NCBI RefSeq assembly: GCF_016583625.1
Contig: NZ_NRRN01000002.1
Location: 57,345 to 121,344, forward strand
Source: Halorhodospira abdelmalekii
GTDB taxonomy: Bacteria > Pseudomonadota > Gammaproteobacteria > Nitrococcales > Halorhodospiraceae
DNA length: 64,000 nucleotides
Direction: 5' to 3'
Within the stretch, counting starts at the first letter, position 1. Each line of letters opens with the position of its first letter. A program made the translations under genes and the position numbers. Positions 51,083 to 59,536 of the stretch are shown here, piece after piece. Under the pieces are notes generated by a model. It did not search any database and was not told where the DNA came from. It saw nothing but the letters and a program-made list of their open reading frames with translations.

Positions 51083-52384
51083 TCAATCGTCGAGCCAGTT
51101 TCGATTCACCTGAATAGGAGCGTTTTGCTGAGCTTTATAAGTGCTGTAAGCACCGTAAGTGCTGTATAGGAGTCCTTGCCGAAGCAGCTGTTCTAAGAGT
51201 GCATCATACCCCTCAGCGTCGTCTTGTGACAGGTGCCAGGCTAGGCGTTTGAGAGAGAGAGAGACGCTCAGTAGATTGCGCACCACCACTAGATTGTGGC
51301 TGTCGCTGGTGCAGTTAAACGAGTGGCGCGGTGTGCGCCAGTCACCGTACGCCTCGCTTAGGTAGCGATCGCCAGCGCGAGGTCCGAGGATCTTCACCCC
51401 GCGTAGCTCGTACTCGATTCGTTCCATGGGCGCGTGCTCCCAGCGATGCAGTGTGGAGCCGTGCCACCAGACTCCCTCTTCTTGGTGCAAGAGAGAGAAA
51501 TCGACGGCGATACCGGTGCGGTGGACGGCCTTAATGAGCACGGGCAGGCGCTCGATACCGAGCCCCGCCGAGGTTCTGTGGAGTCGGTACTGCTCATCGC
51601 TGCGCACGGAGACGAAACGTGGCGAGCGCTCGAGCCTCTGGCGCAACGCCGCGAGATCGACTTCACAAGCCAGCAGGCCCAGATCGATGTCGAAATCGTG
51701 GGGGAGGAAATCGCCCTCCCGGTAGAGGCCTAAAAAGGTGCCGGTAAGCGCCATCCAGCGCCACCGCTCCAACGGTAGCAGGTGCGCGACGTCGTGAAGA
51801 GCAGCCTCGGCATCGTCGCGTGCAAAGTCGCCTGTGCGAGGTGGGCCAGGTGGCCGTGAACCGGGCGGCCCGCAGCGTTCCCCAAGACGCTCGCGCCAAG
51901 CGCTTAATCGTGCTAGCAAGTCGTCCGTATCGTCCCAAAACTCGACCAGCCGCTCTTGTGCACAGTCAACATGACCGGCCAGAGTGGCCCGGTGCACACA
52001 CTGTGCGAGTGTGCAGAGGCGCGCACACCGTGCCTCGGTCTCGGGCAGCCTGCGCGAGCGACGGGCGCGTTGGTCGACCCAGCGGAGCAGCGCTTTGCTT
52101 TCTGTAAGCGAGAGGCCGTCACTGACACAGAAAAAGGGGTCGCTGTCGACGCGCCCGATGCGCGGCCAGCCGCGGGTTGCGTACCAGTGAGCACGGCGCA
52201 GGCTCTCTTTGAAGTCGTCTTGCCAGAATTCGCCTGCAAGTTGACGGGCCAGGGTGGGGCTAGCGGTGATGGCCAAGCAGCCGGTAAAGCCGATCAGCGC
52301 CAGTGCAGCGCGCTCGATGATACTGTGCGGGCGATTGAGGTAGTGCAGTAGGCGATAGCTTTTGCCCGATACCCTGTCGATCAT
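51083..52384 (-). CDS. LicD-like phosphotransferase, coupled to phosphonate genes
   Basis: A 433-residue protein with the LicD core LERWRWMALTGTFLGLYREGDFLPHDFDIDLGLL (acidic metal-binding DxDxD) and ILGPRAGDRYLSEAYGDWRTPRHSFNC. The N-terminal half is helical and unrecognised. The ATG overlaps the stop of the iron alcohol dehydrogenase gene by 4 bases (ATGA), so synthesis is coupled to that enzyme. LicD proteins use CDP-activated small phospho-compounds; in phosphonate clusters they transfer phosphonates onto glycans. I infer that it transfers the product of the upstream two enzymes. Confidence 0.8.
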   Translation of the reverse strand: MIDRVSGKSYRLLHYLNRPHSIIERAALALIGFTGCLAITASPTLARQLAGEFWQDDFKESLRRAHWYATRGWPRIGRVDSDPFFCVSDGLSLTESKALLRWVDQRARRSRRLPETEARCARLCTLAQCVHRATLAGHVDCAQERLVEFWDDTDDLLARLSAWRERLGERCGPPGSRPPGPPRTGDFARDDAEAALHDVAHLLPLERWRWMALTGTFLGLYREGDFLPHDFDIDLGLLACEVDLAALRQRLERSPRFVSVRSDEQYRLHRTSAGLGIERLPVLIKAVHRTGIAVDFSLLHQEEGVWWHGSTLHRWEHAPMERIEYELRGVKILGPRAGDRYLSEAYGDWRTPRHSFNCTSDSHNLVVVRNLLSVSLSLKRLAWHLSQDDAEGYDALLEQLLRQGLLYSTYGAYSTYKAQQNAPIQVNRNWLDD

Positions 52385-53685
52385 CCCGCTGCGTCGCTCC
52401 AGGCTTGCCGTAAGATCTGCTCGAGCGCGTCAGCGTCGACTTCGCGGAGGTTGTTATCCGCGCGTCCGGGGGTGTACATCTGCGGGATCAGGTCTAGCAG
52501 TGCCTGCTCGCTGGGAATGGCCTGTCGAGTCAAAGGGCCGACATCCAAGGATTGGTGCAAGCGAGTGAAGCTCTCGACGAACTCCCCCGCGGTGGTGCGG
52601 CGACCGAAGAGATCGCAAGCGACTTGCCGAAGCCGCCCATCATCAACTGTCGCGTTGTACCGCAGCACGGCCGGTGCAGTGAATGCACAGGCCAGTCCGT
52701 GAGGGACGCCAAAGTGCGCAGTGATGGGGTAGGAGATGGAGTGGCACAGGGCGGTGCGGGTCTGGCTGATGCAGAGTCCGGCCAATAGGCTGGCCTCGGC
52801 GAGGCGATCGCGCAGGTGCACGCAGCGGTGTGGGTCTTGCTGAGTGCCGAGGTCGCTGGCGACGAGCTCTGGCAGGGTCTCAAACCCGAGGCGCAGGGCG
52901 CGCGCGGCAAGCTGCAGCGTGATAGGAGTGGCGTTGCGGTTCCACACCGATTCGGCCGCTTGGTTGATGGCATCGAGCCCCGTTGCGCGGGTGATCTCGC
53001 GCGGTAGGCCGTCCGTGAGTGCCGGGTCGATCACGGCCGCGTAGGGGTAGACGGCGGCGCCAGCGAGCGAATGCTTCTGGCCGTCGGCACGATCCCAGAC
53101 CGTGGCGAAGGGGGTGACCTCGCTGCCAGTGCCGGCGGTTGTGGGGATGGCGTAGAGGGGCCGCGGTCGGGCGTCGCGATGGCAGCGCGGATCGGCGAGA
53201 AGCTCGCTCAGGTTATGGGTCACAGCGCCGTCGGCGAGCGCGACGTTAAGAACCTTGGCGCTATCCAGGGCGCTGCCGCCGCCGAAGGCGATCACGGCCT
53301 CGAAGGTTTCGTGTCGTAGCGTCTCGATTGCCGCCTGCAAGGCGGTGCGCTCAGGGTTGGGCTGCACGGTATCGACCCAGCGCACGGCGGGGGATCTGCT
53401 GAGTGCGCGCAGTGCCGGGTCGCTCTCAAGCTGCTGTCGCCCACGGGCGGTGGTTACGATCAGGCAGCGCCGATCGGCCAGTTCAGCACTGAGCTTGCCG
53501 CGCACGCCGCGGCCAAAGCGGATGCGGACCGGGTTGTGGTGGCTCCAGCACGGGGGTTGGTCGCCGTCCTGTTCCTGTTCCTGTTCCTGTTTCTGGCTCC
53601 GGCTCCGGCTCTGGTCCTGGTCTTGGTTCCGGCTTTGGTGCCGTGTGTCGGCCGGGCCTTGGCTCGTCTCGTCCCGAAGGGTCAC
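52381..53685 (-). CDS. Iron alcohol dehydrogenase, probable phosphonoacetaldehyde reductase
   Basis: A 434-residue group III (iron) alcohol dehydrogenase. NAD-site motifs are AVIAFGGGSALDSAKVLNVA and AIPTTAGTGSEVTPFATVWD. The metal region is GLDAINQAAESVWNRNATP and ITAHFGVPHGLACAFTAPAVLRYN; the first usual His is Gln (DxxxQ), which I believe is common in phosphonoacetaldehyde reductases. It would reduce phosphonoacetaldehyde to 2-hydroxyethylphosphonate. The first about 45 residues are a Gln/Asp/Arg/Ser repeat (QDQDQSRSRSQKQEQEQEQD) from a slippery DNA tract. GTG start overlaps the decarboxylase stop by 4 bases. A sulfoacetaldehyde reductase role is the main alternative. Confidence 0.82.
   Translation of the reverse strand: MTLRDETSQGPADTRHQSRNQDQDQSRSRSQKQEQEQEQDGDQPPCWSHHNPVRIRFGRGVRGKLSAELADRRCLIVTTARGRQQLESDPALRALSRSPAVRWVDTVQPNPERTALQAAIETLRHETFEAVIAFGGGSALDSAKVLNVALADGAVTHNLSELLADPRCHRDARPRPLYAIPTTAGTGSEVTPFATVWDRADGQKHSLAGAAVYPYAAVIDPALTDGLPREITRATGLDAINQAAESVWNRNATPITLQLAARALRLGFETLPELVASDLGTQQDPHRCVHLRDRLAEASLLAGLCISQTRTALCHSISYPITAHFGVPHGLACAFTAPAVLRYNATVDDGRLRQVACDLFGRRTTAGEFVESFTRLHQSLDVGPLTRQAIPSEQALLDLIPQMYTPGRADNNLREVDADALEQILRQAWSDAAG
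53570..53642. repeat. Degenerate hexanucleotide tract in the 5' end of the iron-ADH gene
   Basis: Units of TGTTCC, GGCTCC and GGTCCT/GGTCTT follow one another through this 73-base segment and encode the Gln/Asp/Arg/Ser/Glu-rich N-terminal extension. The GGTCCT type is the same as the pure hexamer array at 57177. Confidence 0.85.
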
Positions 53686-54878
53686 GATTCGCTCCGCTGC
53701 TGCAGCCGCTCGGTGAAGAGCCGCTTATTCTCCGCCGGGGTCTCGACCGGTCGGCCCAGATCGGCGCGGGCGCCTGGGCGGACGTGGAGCTCTAAAAAGG
53801 CCGGCCCGGTGGTGGCGAGCAATTCGCTGACGGCTGCGGGGATGGCTGCCGCCTCGGTCAGCGGCCCACGCACGGCGCGGTAGCCGCAGGCCCGAGCGAT
53901 CGTGGGCAGATCGATATCGAAGCCGGCCGTGGGCTGGGCACCGACGGAGTCGTGGACACCGTTATTGAGCACCACGTGCAGGTAGTTGCGTGGGGCTACG
54001 GTCGCACCAATCGTTGCCAGTCCGCCCATGTGCATGATCGCAGCGCCATCGCCGTCTAAGCAGACCACCGGTTCGGTCGGGCGGGCTAGGGCAATCCCGA
54101 GTGCGATCTGCGAGGCGTGGCCCATCGAGCCGACCGTTAAGAAGTCGGCCGCGCGCGATTGCCCGGTGCGGCCACGCTCCTCGTAGAGCTCGCGGGCGAT
54201 ATGACCGGTGGTCGCGACTACGGTGGCACGCTCTGGGAGCGCGGCGGCGATCTGAGCGATGGCGGTCTCGCGGATCAGTGCGCTCGGTGTTGGTACTTCA
54301 GCGCGATGCTGTTCAGCCGGCCCGAAGGCGCCCTTGCGCACCAACAGTGCCACCGGGCCGCTGCGCTGGCGTGCGGTAGCGACCGCCCAGTGGGCATTTG
54401 CAGTGGCTGCCGCCGGGTCGCCGTCGAGCACGCGGTGCGGGATCTCCATTGCCTGAAGCAGATCCGGCGAGATGCGCCCCTGTTTGACGTGCTGCGGCTC
54501 GTCGCGAACGCCCGGTTCGCCGCGCCAGCCGATCAGCAGTACCAACGGGATGCCGTAGACCTCCGGGTCGGCCAGTGATAGCAGCGGGTTGACGGCGTTG
54601 CCGATGCCGGAGTTTTGCAGGTAGACCAGCGGGACACCGCCGCTTGCCAGATGAAAGCCCGCGGCCAGCCCCACCGCCGTCCCCTCGTTGGCCGCAGTGA
54701 TGTGACGCTCGGCAGGGAGTGTGGCCTCCGTGTAGGCGTTGAAGCTCTTCAGGAGTGAGTCGGGCACGCCGGTGAAAAAATCGACCCCGGCAGCGGCCAG
54801 GGCCGCGTGAAACGCCTGAGGAGAGATCACGGCCGATCGACCCCGATCCCTGTTGGCGGTGGGCGACAAAGCATCCAT
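53682..54878 (-). CDS. ppd: Phosphonopyruvate decarboxylase
   Basis: A 398-residue single-chain thiamine-diphosphate decarboxylase (start ATG 54878; a TTG six bases upstream is less likely). Motifs: FFTGVPDSLLKSFNAYTE and HITAANEGTAVGLAAGFHLASGG (the catalytic Glu region), YLQNSGIGNAVNPLLSLADPEVYGIPLVLLIGWRGEPGVRDEPQH, and the ThDP/Mg motif CLDGDGAAIMHMGGLATIGA running to VVLNNGVHDSVGAQPT (GDG...NN). These match Ppd enzymes of phosphonate synthesis and, more distantly, sulfopyruvate decarboxylases. It makes phosphonoacetaldehyde, pulling the unfavourable PEP mutase step. It heads a coupled operon with the reductase and LicD-like gene. No pepM is present in the window. Confidence 0.9.
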   Translation of the reverse strand: MDALSPTANRDRGRSAVISPQAFHAALAAAGVDFFTGVPDSLLKSFNAYTEATLPAERHITAANEGTAVGLAAGFHLASGGVPLVYLQNSGIGNAVNPLLSLADPEVYGIPLVLLIGWRGEPGVRDEPQHVKQGRISPDLLQAMEIPHRVLDGDPAAATANAHWAVATARQRSGPVALLVRKGAFGPAEQHRAEVPTPSALIRETAIAQIAAALPERATVVATTGHIARELYEERGRTGQSRAADFLTVGSMGHASQIALGIALARPTEPVVCLDGDGAAIMHMGGLATIGATVAPRNYLHVVLNNGVHDSVGAQPTAGFDIDLPTIARACGYRAVRGPLTEAAAIPAAVSELLATTGPAFLELHVRPGARADLGRPVETPAENKRLFTERLQQRSES

Positions 54879-54884
54879 TTGCAA

Positions 54885-55079
54885 GTCTCCAACAGCGGCG
54901 GTGGCTAGATTCTATCCGTTCGTCCCAGCCGAGATTCTATCCGCTCCAGCCGATTAGATGCATCCTGTTGTGCCCGGGCGCTTGTAGGCGGGTACAATGC
55001 GACCCGTAGGTGACCGCCCCGGGGCGGTGCGGACGCTGTACATACAGTTCTATTACTTCAGTGGATTAGGAGGGTATCA
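54885..55079 (+). promoter_or_regulatory. Divergent promoter region of ppd and the cupin gene
   Basis: Contains a direct repeat AGATTCTATCCG at about 54908 and 54933, a TACAAT -10-like box near 54995 and an 18-bp perfect palindrome ACCGCCCCGGGGCGGT (55013-55028), plus a strong AGGAGG ribosome site before the cupin start. Assignment of promoter to either gene is tentative. Confidence 0.4.
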
Positions 55080-55466
55080 ATGAGCGAAGAGAACAAGCTG
55101 ACGCTGCCGATTGCCGAGATGGCGCGCAAGAACGAGCAGTTTCGCCGGGTGGTGTGGACCGGGCAGGAGACCCAGGTCGTCTTGATGGCGATCCCGGAGG
55201 GGGCGGATATCGGCGCGGAGACCCACGAGGGCCACGACCAGCTGCTGTTCTTCGTTGCCGGATCGGGGCGGGCGGAGATCGGCGGTGAGGCGTACTCCGT
55301 TCAGGAGGGCGATATGAGCATCGTGCCCTCGGGGGTCCACCATAACTTCATCAATACCGGCTCCGGCATGCTCAAGCTCTACACCACTTACTGCCCGCCG
55401 GAGCACGCCCCTGGGACGGTGCACGCCTCTAAGGCGGAGGCCGACGCGGCTGAGCACGATCACTAA
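55080..55466 (+). CDS. Cupin-fold protein
   Basis: A 128-residue single-domain cupin. Motif 1 is ETHEGHDQLLFFVAGSGRAEIGG (GxHx-type with His and Glu-equivalent Gln) and motif 2 is VPSGVHHNFINTGSGMLKLYTTY. Metal ligands are His72/His76-like and the later His. Such proteins range from isomerases and dioxygenases to simple binding proteins. The strong ribosome site and compact gene suggest good expression. It is divergent from ppd; a sugar isomerase/epimerase-like or phosphonate role is possible but unsupported. His-rich C-terminus (AEHDH). Confidence 0.88.
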   Translation: MSEENKLTLPIAEMARKNEQFRRVVWTGQETQVVLMAIPEGADIGAETHEGHDQLLFFVAGSGRAEIGGEAYSVQEGDMSIVPSGVHHNFINTGSGMLKLYTTYCPPEHAPGTVHASKAEADAAEHDH

Positions 55467-55564
55467 ACGTGCCCCTTAAAGCTCTCTCCGCCCGCAACCT
55501 GCGACGACAACACCTGCTGGGAGGCCTCCTCTAAAGCCCCTTTATACTGGCTTGTACGCGCTGC

Positions 55565-56803
55565 TCAGCGGGCTTCGATAGGCCGCGGCTCCGACAGGCC
55601 GAGGTGTTCGGTCGCTAGGTAGCGGGCGAAGGGGAGGGCACAGGTCAGGGCCGGCGAGACGGCGTTGAGGATATGCAAGCTGTGGGCGTCCCCCTCGACG
55701 ACGAAGTCCATCACCAGCGAGCGGCTGCGCCGATCGATCAGCTGGGCACGGATGCCGGGGGCGCCCCAGTGATGGAAGCCGAGCGACGCGGCGTCGTCGA
55801 TGAGCTGTGCTGCAGCACTGATCATCTCCTCTCGGCGCCGCTTTTTTAACTCTTGGCGGGCGAGCGTGCGCGACTGATTGCGGTTGGTGGCGAGCATGTA
55901 GAGTTCGTGCCCGAGGACTTCGCGCAACTCATCGAAACGAAAGCCGCGGAGTCCGCCGTAGTGCTCACGCCAGAGCGCGGGGGTGGCGGTCGGGCCGATC
56001 TTGGCGCGGCCGTCGATAGTGCGTGTCACGTGGACGCCGAGGAAGGGGGTGGCTAAGTCTGGTACCGGGTAGATGTGCGCGCGCGGAGCAGGGGCGTTAG
56101 CGCTGGCGTAGAGATAGAGCCCTTTGAACGGGAGTACGCTGTACGGCATTCCGAAGCCGAAGTCGTGGGCGATGCGGTCGGCGTAGAGCCCGGCGCAGTT
56201 AATGATCTTTCCGGCACTCAGGCGAGTGGTGCCGGCCTCAATGGTCTGGGCGCCGGACTGCCGCGTAAGCCGCTGTCGGTAAGGGTGGCCGTAGAGCAGG
56301 CGGGTACCGGCGGCGCGCAGCTCCTCTTCTAGGGTGTTGATCAGCTCCTGTGGGTCGATCGTCGCCGTAGAGGGGATAAAGAGCGCCTGGTCGCAAGTGC
56401 GCGCGCGAGGCTCAAGCGCGCGGGCCTGTTGTGCATTAAGACGTTCCACGGTGACCCCGTTGGCCGCTGCACGCTGCTCAAGTACCTGCAGCGACTCCTC
56501 TTCCTGCTCGTTGCGCGTGACCACGAGCTTGCCGCAGCGCTCCAGTGCCAGCCCTCGCTCCTCGCAGTAGGCTTGCCACGCCTGATTGCCGTCGCGGGTA
56601 AAGCGCGCTTTGAAGCTGTCGGCCGTATAGTAGATGCCGCTGTGCAGAACCCCGCTGTTGCGGGTGCTGGCGTGCCGGCCCGCAGCAGGCTCCTTGTCGA
56701 TCACCGTCAGCTGTGCACCCGGGTCGCGCTGTAAGAGCTCGCGTGCGAGGGTCAAGCCGACGATGCCGGCGCCGATGATGAGGTAGTCGCTGTGGTTTAC
56801 CAT
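55565..56803 (-). CDS. lhgO: L-2-hydroxyglutarate oxidase (LhgO) family FAD protein
   Basis: A 412-residue FAD-dependent oxidase/dehydrogenase of the DAO family. I take the ATG at 56803 (MVNHSDYLIIGAGIVGLTLA), where the FAD motif begins; the ORF extends 110 codons further upstream without similarity. Motifs: STRNSGVLHSGIYYTADSFKARF, IPSTATIDPQELINTLEEEL, KIINCAGLYADRIAHDFG, PFKGLYLYA, HIYPVPDLATPFLGVHVTRTIDGRAKIGPTATPALWREHYGG and ALTCALPFARYLAT. It should oxidise L-2-hydroxyglutarate to 2-oxoglutarate with electrons to the quinone pool. It is embedded in the glycan region without obvious link. Confidence 0.9.
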   Translation of the reverse strand: MVNHSDYLIIGAGIVGLTLARELLQRDPGAQLTVIDKEPAAGRHASTRNSGVLHSGIYYTADSFKARFTRDGNQAWQAYCEERGLALERCGKLVVTRNEQEEESLQVLEQRAAANGVTVERLNAQQARALEPRARTCDQALFIPSTATIDPQELINTLEEELRAAGTRLLYGHPYRQRLTRQSGAQTIEAGTTRLSAGKIINCAGLYADRIAHDFGFGMPYSVLPFKGLYLYASANAPAPRAHIYPVPDLATPFLGVHVTRTIDGRAKIGPTATPALWREHYGGLRGFRFDELREVLGHELYMLATNRNQSRTLARQELKKRRREEMISAAAQLIDDAASLGFHHWGAPGIRAQLIDRRSRSLVMDFVVEGDAHSLHILNAVSPALTCALPFARYLATEHLGLSEPRPIEAR

Positions 56804-57080
56804 GAATCTATTCTGGGGCCTGATTGGAAGTCTTGATGCCGGTAGAGTCTGCCATGCTGGTCGATTCCGCAGTCTTTGGCAAGGCAGGGCTGGGGGGTGA
56901 GCAGGCGATACGATCATCCGAACTGCTGGCTGCACCGATTCGTCTGTCGATTCGCCGGTCAGGCACAGGAGTTGAGCCCGCTTTCGGCTGACCAAGCGAT
57001 TGACCCTGATGGCAGACCCAGCGGCCTTTTGAGAGCCCCTCTGGCGTTGCCTGTGCCATGCGATAGGGAATGAGACACCT
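56804..57080. other. Intergenic region upstream of lhgO, nothing recognised
   Basis: Divergent gap between lhgO and the ParB-like gene. Open frames on the minus strand continue lhgO backward without similarity. No clear promoter, hairpin or repeat was noticed. Confidence 0.4.
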
Positions 57081-57869
57081 GTGAAATCCGACAGCCACAA
57101 GCAGTTCGATGCGCACGTTGAGGCCGAGACCACTCATAGGGGTTTGACTTCGAGCGAGCACAGTGCTCCCCGCGCTGGTCCTGGTCCTGGTCCTGGTCCT
57201 GGTCCTGGTCCTGGTCCCGGTCCCGGTCGCCGTCCCCGTCGCGATGCGCTCGTCCGCTGGCGCTTGATGCGAAGGCGTGGCGCGGTCTTGTTGAGCGTCG
57301 ATCCCTTTTCTATTCGTTACCGCAAGAGCGCGAAGCAGTGGCCGTGGTATTTGAAGCGGTGGCCGTGGTGGGTCTGCGGTGGAGGGTGGGATTTAGGTGG
57401 GGTCGATCGACCCCTGCCGCGTGAGCAGCAAATGCGCGAATTGCTAGAGGGGCGGCCGATTACGGAGAATTCACACTATCACGCAATGCTCGAAGAGCTC
57501 GCCCGCAACGGTCGCACCGCTTCGCCGCGGCTCTATACACGAGCGGAGATCGATGACTACTTTCGCAGTCTATTAACGCTAATCGAGCGTATCCGCAGCG
57601 AGGGGTATCAGTCGCAAGCCGAGATAGGCGGGCCGATGAAGCATGAAATCACGGTGCGCATTGATCGCTACGGCCAGCTGATCAAATGCCGCGAGGGTAC
57701 ACATCGGTTGGCAATCACCCGGTTATTGGGGTTGCGGTGGGTGCCAATCACCGTCGATCTGGTCCACTCGGTGTGGTTTAAGGCCTGTTTGGAGCGTTGG
57801 GAGGGTGACCCACGCACTGCCATAATGTGCGAGTTAGAGCAAATGGGTGAGGTTATTCGCGGGGTTTGA
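57081..57869 (+). CDS. ParB/sulfiredoxin-fold-like protein in the glycan region
   Basis: A 262-residue protein, GTG start at 57081 (weak ribosome site; ATG 57267, residue 63, is an alternative). From residue 63: LLSVDPFSIRYRKSAKQWPWYLKRWPWWVCGGGWDLGG, SHYHAMLEELARNGRTASPRLYTRAEIDDYF, and a ParB-nuclease-like end KHEITVRIDRYGQLIKCREGTHRLAITRLLGLRWVPI, where EGTHRL recalls the ParB GxxR-type phosphate/NTP site. Proteins with this tail are encoded in bacterial polysaccharide loci; their role is unknown. Residues 33-49 are (GP)n made by a GGTCCT hexamer array, which would be a strong EF-P target if translated. Confidence 0.65.
   Translation: MKSDSHKQFDAHVEAETTHRGLTSSEHSAPRAGPGPGPGPGPGPGPGPGRRPRRDALVRWRLMRRRGAVLLSVDPFSIRYRKSAKQWPWYLKRWPWWVCGGGWDLGGVDRPLPREQQMRELLEGRPITENSHYHAMLEELARNGRTASPRLYTRAEIDDYFRSLLTLIERIRSEGYQSQAEIGGPMKHEITVRIDRYGQLIKCREGTHRLAITRLLGLRWVPITVDLVHSVWFKACLERWEGDPRTAIMCELEQMGEVIRGV
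57177..57230. repeat. Nine hexamer units (GGTCCT)6(GGTCCC)2GGTCGC
   Basis: A continuous in-frame array encoding Gly-Pro pairs near the N-terminus of the ParB-like protein. The first six units are identical. A six-base unit preserves the frame on slippage. If translation starts at 57267 instead, the array is 5' untranslated. Confidence 0.95.
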
Positions 57870-57960
57870 ACTGGTTTGCTCTCTCCATCGGGCGCCGCCT
57901 CGAAAAACCCGGCGCGTAGCCCGCCAGTGCGTTGGACTTGTAAGCTGCAACGGAGGTTTC

Positions 57961-59358
57961 TCAAGGCTCTCTATCGCATGGTTGCAGCCACGAACGCACG
58001 TAGGGTACCAGCAGCAACGTCCCCGTGAATAGCACCACAAAGCGGCCTTGTGACGAGGTGATCCAGGTCGAGAAGAGTTGCGTGAGGCCGAAGCCAACCA
58101 CTAGGCAGAGGGTAAAGAGGCCGACGTAGGGCATGAAGGTGGCGCCGTGCTGCGGTTGCCAGCACCACCGCCGCCAGCCTTGTACGCCGTTCCAAAGCAC
58201 GGTCAACAGGCCGCTCCAGTAGAGCAGGGCGCCGACTAGACCGAAGGCGACCACGCTCTCGATGTACCAATTATGGAAATCGCCATAGCCGCGGCGGCCG
58301 ATGTCTCGGAGGAGTTCATCGCCGAAGCCGGCCCCCCACCCCCATAGGGGGCGTTCCCCGATCTTTGCCAAGGCGTGAGCGGTGATGCGGTAGCGCGGCT
58401 CTCCGCGGTCGTCCAACTCACCGATCTGTCCCTGCAGCAGCGCCTCACGCTGCTCAATCAAAGATTCGCCGTGCTCAAGGATCGAGTGGGCTCGCTCCAT
58501 GCCGCGGTCGGAGAGGGTGAGTGTTACGGCGAAGGCGATCATCGCGGCGGTGGCCAGAACCGCCAAGCCGCTTAGCCGCAAAACGCGACTGGGAACGATA
58601 TGGCGGGTGGAGATCCACAGTAGACCACCGACCGCCAGTGGCAAGGTGGCCATGGCGGCGACATAGACACCGCGCGTGCCCATGATGCTGATCAGTGCCA
58701 GCAAGCTTGTGGCCACGAGCAGGGCGCTGAGGCCGAGACCGATCTGCAGCAGCCGGTTGCGCAGTTCCAGAGCCCAGCCCAGGGCAACGGTCAGCAGTCC
58801 GAGCGCCAAGAGAAGCATCAGCGCCGGCGTACGGTTGATGCTGCCCTCGTGGATGCCGTGGCGTGCCATGTTCCAGTTGGCGCTGCTGACCATGGCGCGC
58901 AGGCTCTCCCAATCGATCAGCAGCAGCAGCCAGAGGAGGGCACCGGCGAGGGCGGCTGCAAGCAGCCAGCCGAGGCGCTGCGGATCACCGCGGACCCAGA
59001 TCGCAGCGAGCAGCATAAAGAGCGGCGAGGTGCGGAGCCAGTGCGAAGTTCGTGGAGGGGAGTCCGGGTCGGCAGCGAAGAGTTGTTCGAAGTTGCCAAC
59101 CCCCCAGCGGATCCCGGCGTAGGCCATGAAGGCGATGGCGGCCCAGAAGATGAGGCTGCGGCGCAAATCGGGCCAGAGTTCGTCTATGGCTATCAGGCTG
59201 GCGATCAATAGCAATAGCAGGCTGAGTTTGTAGAACGCGCTGAGCCACAGACCGGTAAAGGCGAAGAGCAGCAGGGCAGTCAAACCGAGGTGATCGGCGA
59301 TTTGCAGGCGCAATGACGGGAAATGTGTAGTCGAGGGGGCTGCAGGGTGGTTGCCCAT
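57961..59358 (-). CDS. O-antigen ligase/polymerase family membrane protein
   Basis: A 465-residue protein with about 11-12 membrane helices. The large periplasmic loop has the WaaL/Wzy signature: ILEHGESLIEQREALLQGQIGELDDRGEPRYRITAHALAKIGERPLWGWGAGFGDELLRDIG followed by YGDFHNWYIESVVAFGLVGALLYW (the conserved HN and the RP-WGWG motif). It should join polymer chains to lipid A-core or polymerise repeat units. Single gene on the minus strand; start ATG 59358. Convergent with the ParB-like gene. Confidence 0.85.
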   Translation of the reverse strand: MGNHPAAPSTTHFPSLRLQIADHLGLTALLLFAFTGLWLSAFYKLSLLLLLIASLIAIDELWPDLRRSLIFWAAIAFMAYAGIRWGVGNFEQLFAADPDSPPRTSHWLRTSPLFMLLAAIWVRGDPQRLGWLLAAALAGALLWLLLLIDWESLRAMVSSANWNMARHGIHEGSINRTPALMLLLALGLLTVALGWALELRNRLLQIGLGLSALLVATSLLALISIMGTRGVYVAAMATLPLAVGGLLWISTRHIVPSRVLRLSGLAVLATAAMIAFAVTLTLSDRGMERAHSILEHGESLIEQREALLQGQIGELDDRGEPRYRITAHALAKIGERPLWGWGAGFGDELLRDIGRRGYGDFHNWYIESVVAFGLVGALLYWSGLLTVLWNGVQGWRRWCWQPQHGATFMPYVGLFTLCLVVGFGLTQLFSTWITSSQGRFVVLFTGTLLLVPYVRSWLQPCDREP

Positions 59359-59536
59359 GAGATATCTTACCGGTAGTGGTTCGGTTGGGGCATTGAGGCG
59401 GCAAGTATACGGCCCTTCAGCGACTGGTGCTAGGTTGCCCTACCCAATCGCGCCGCAGTGCTCCGCCTATAGCCGCTTGCGGCTTAGGGGGTGGGGAGGC
59501 GATGCACATGGCCGCGACGGCAGCGGGAGAAACAGC

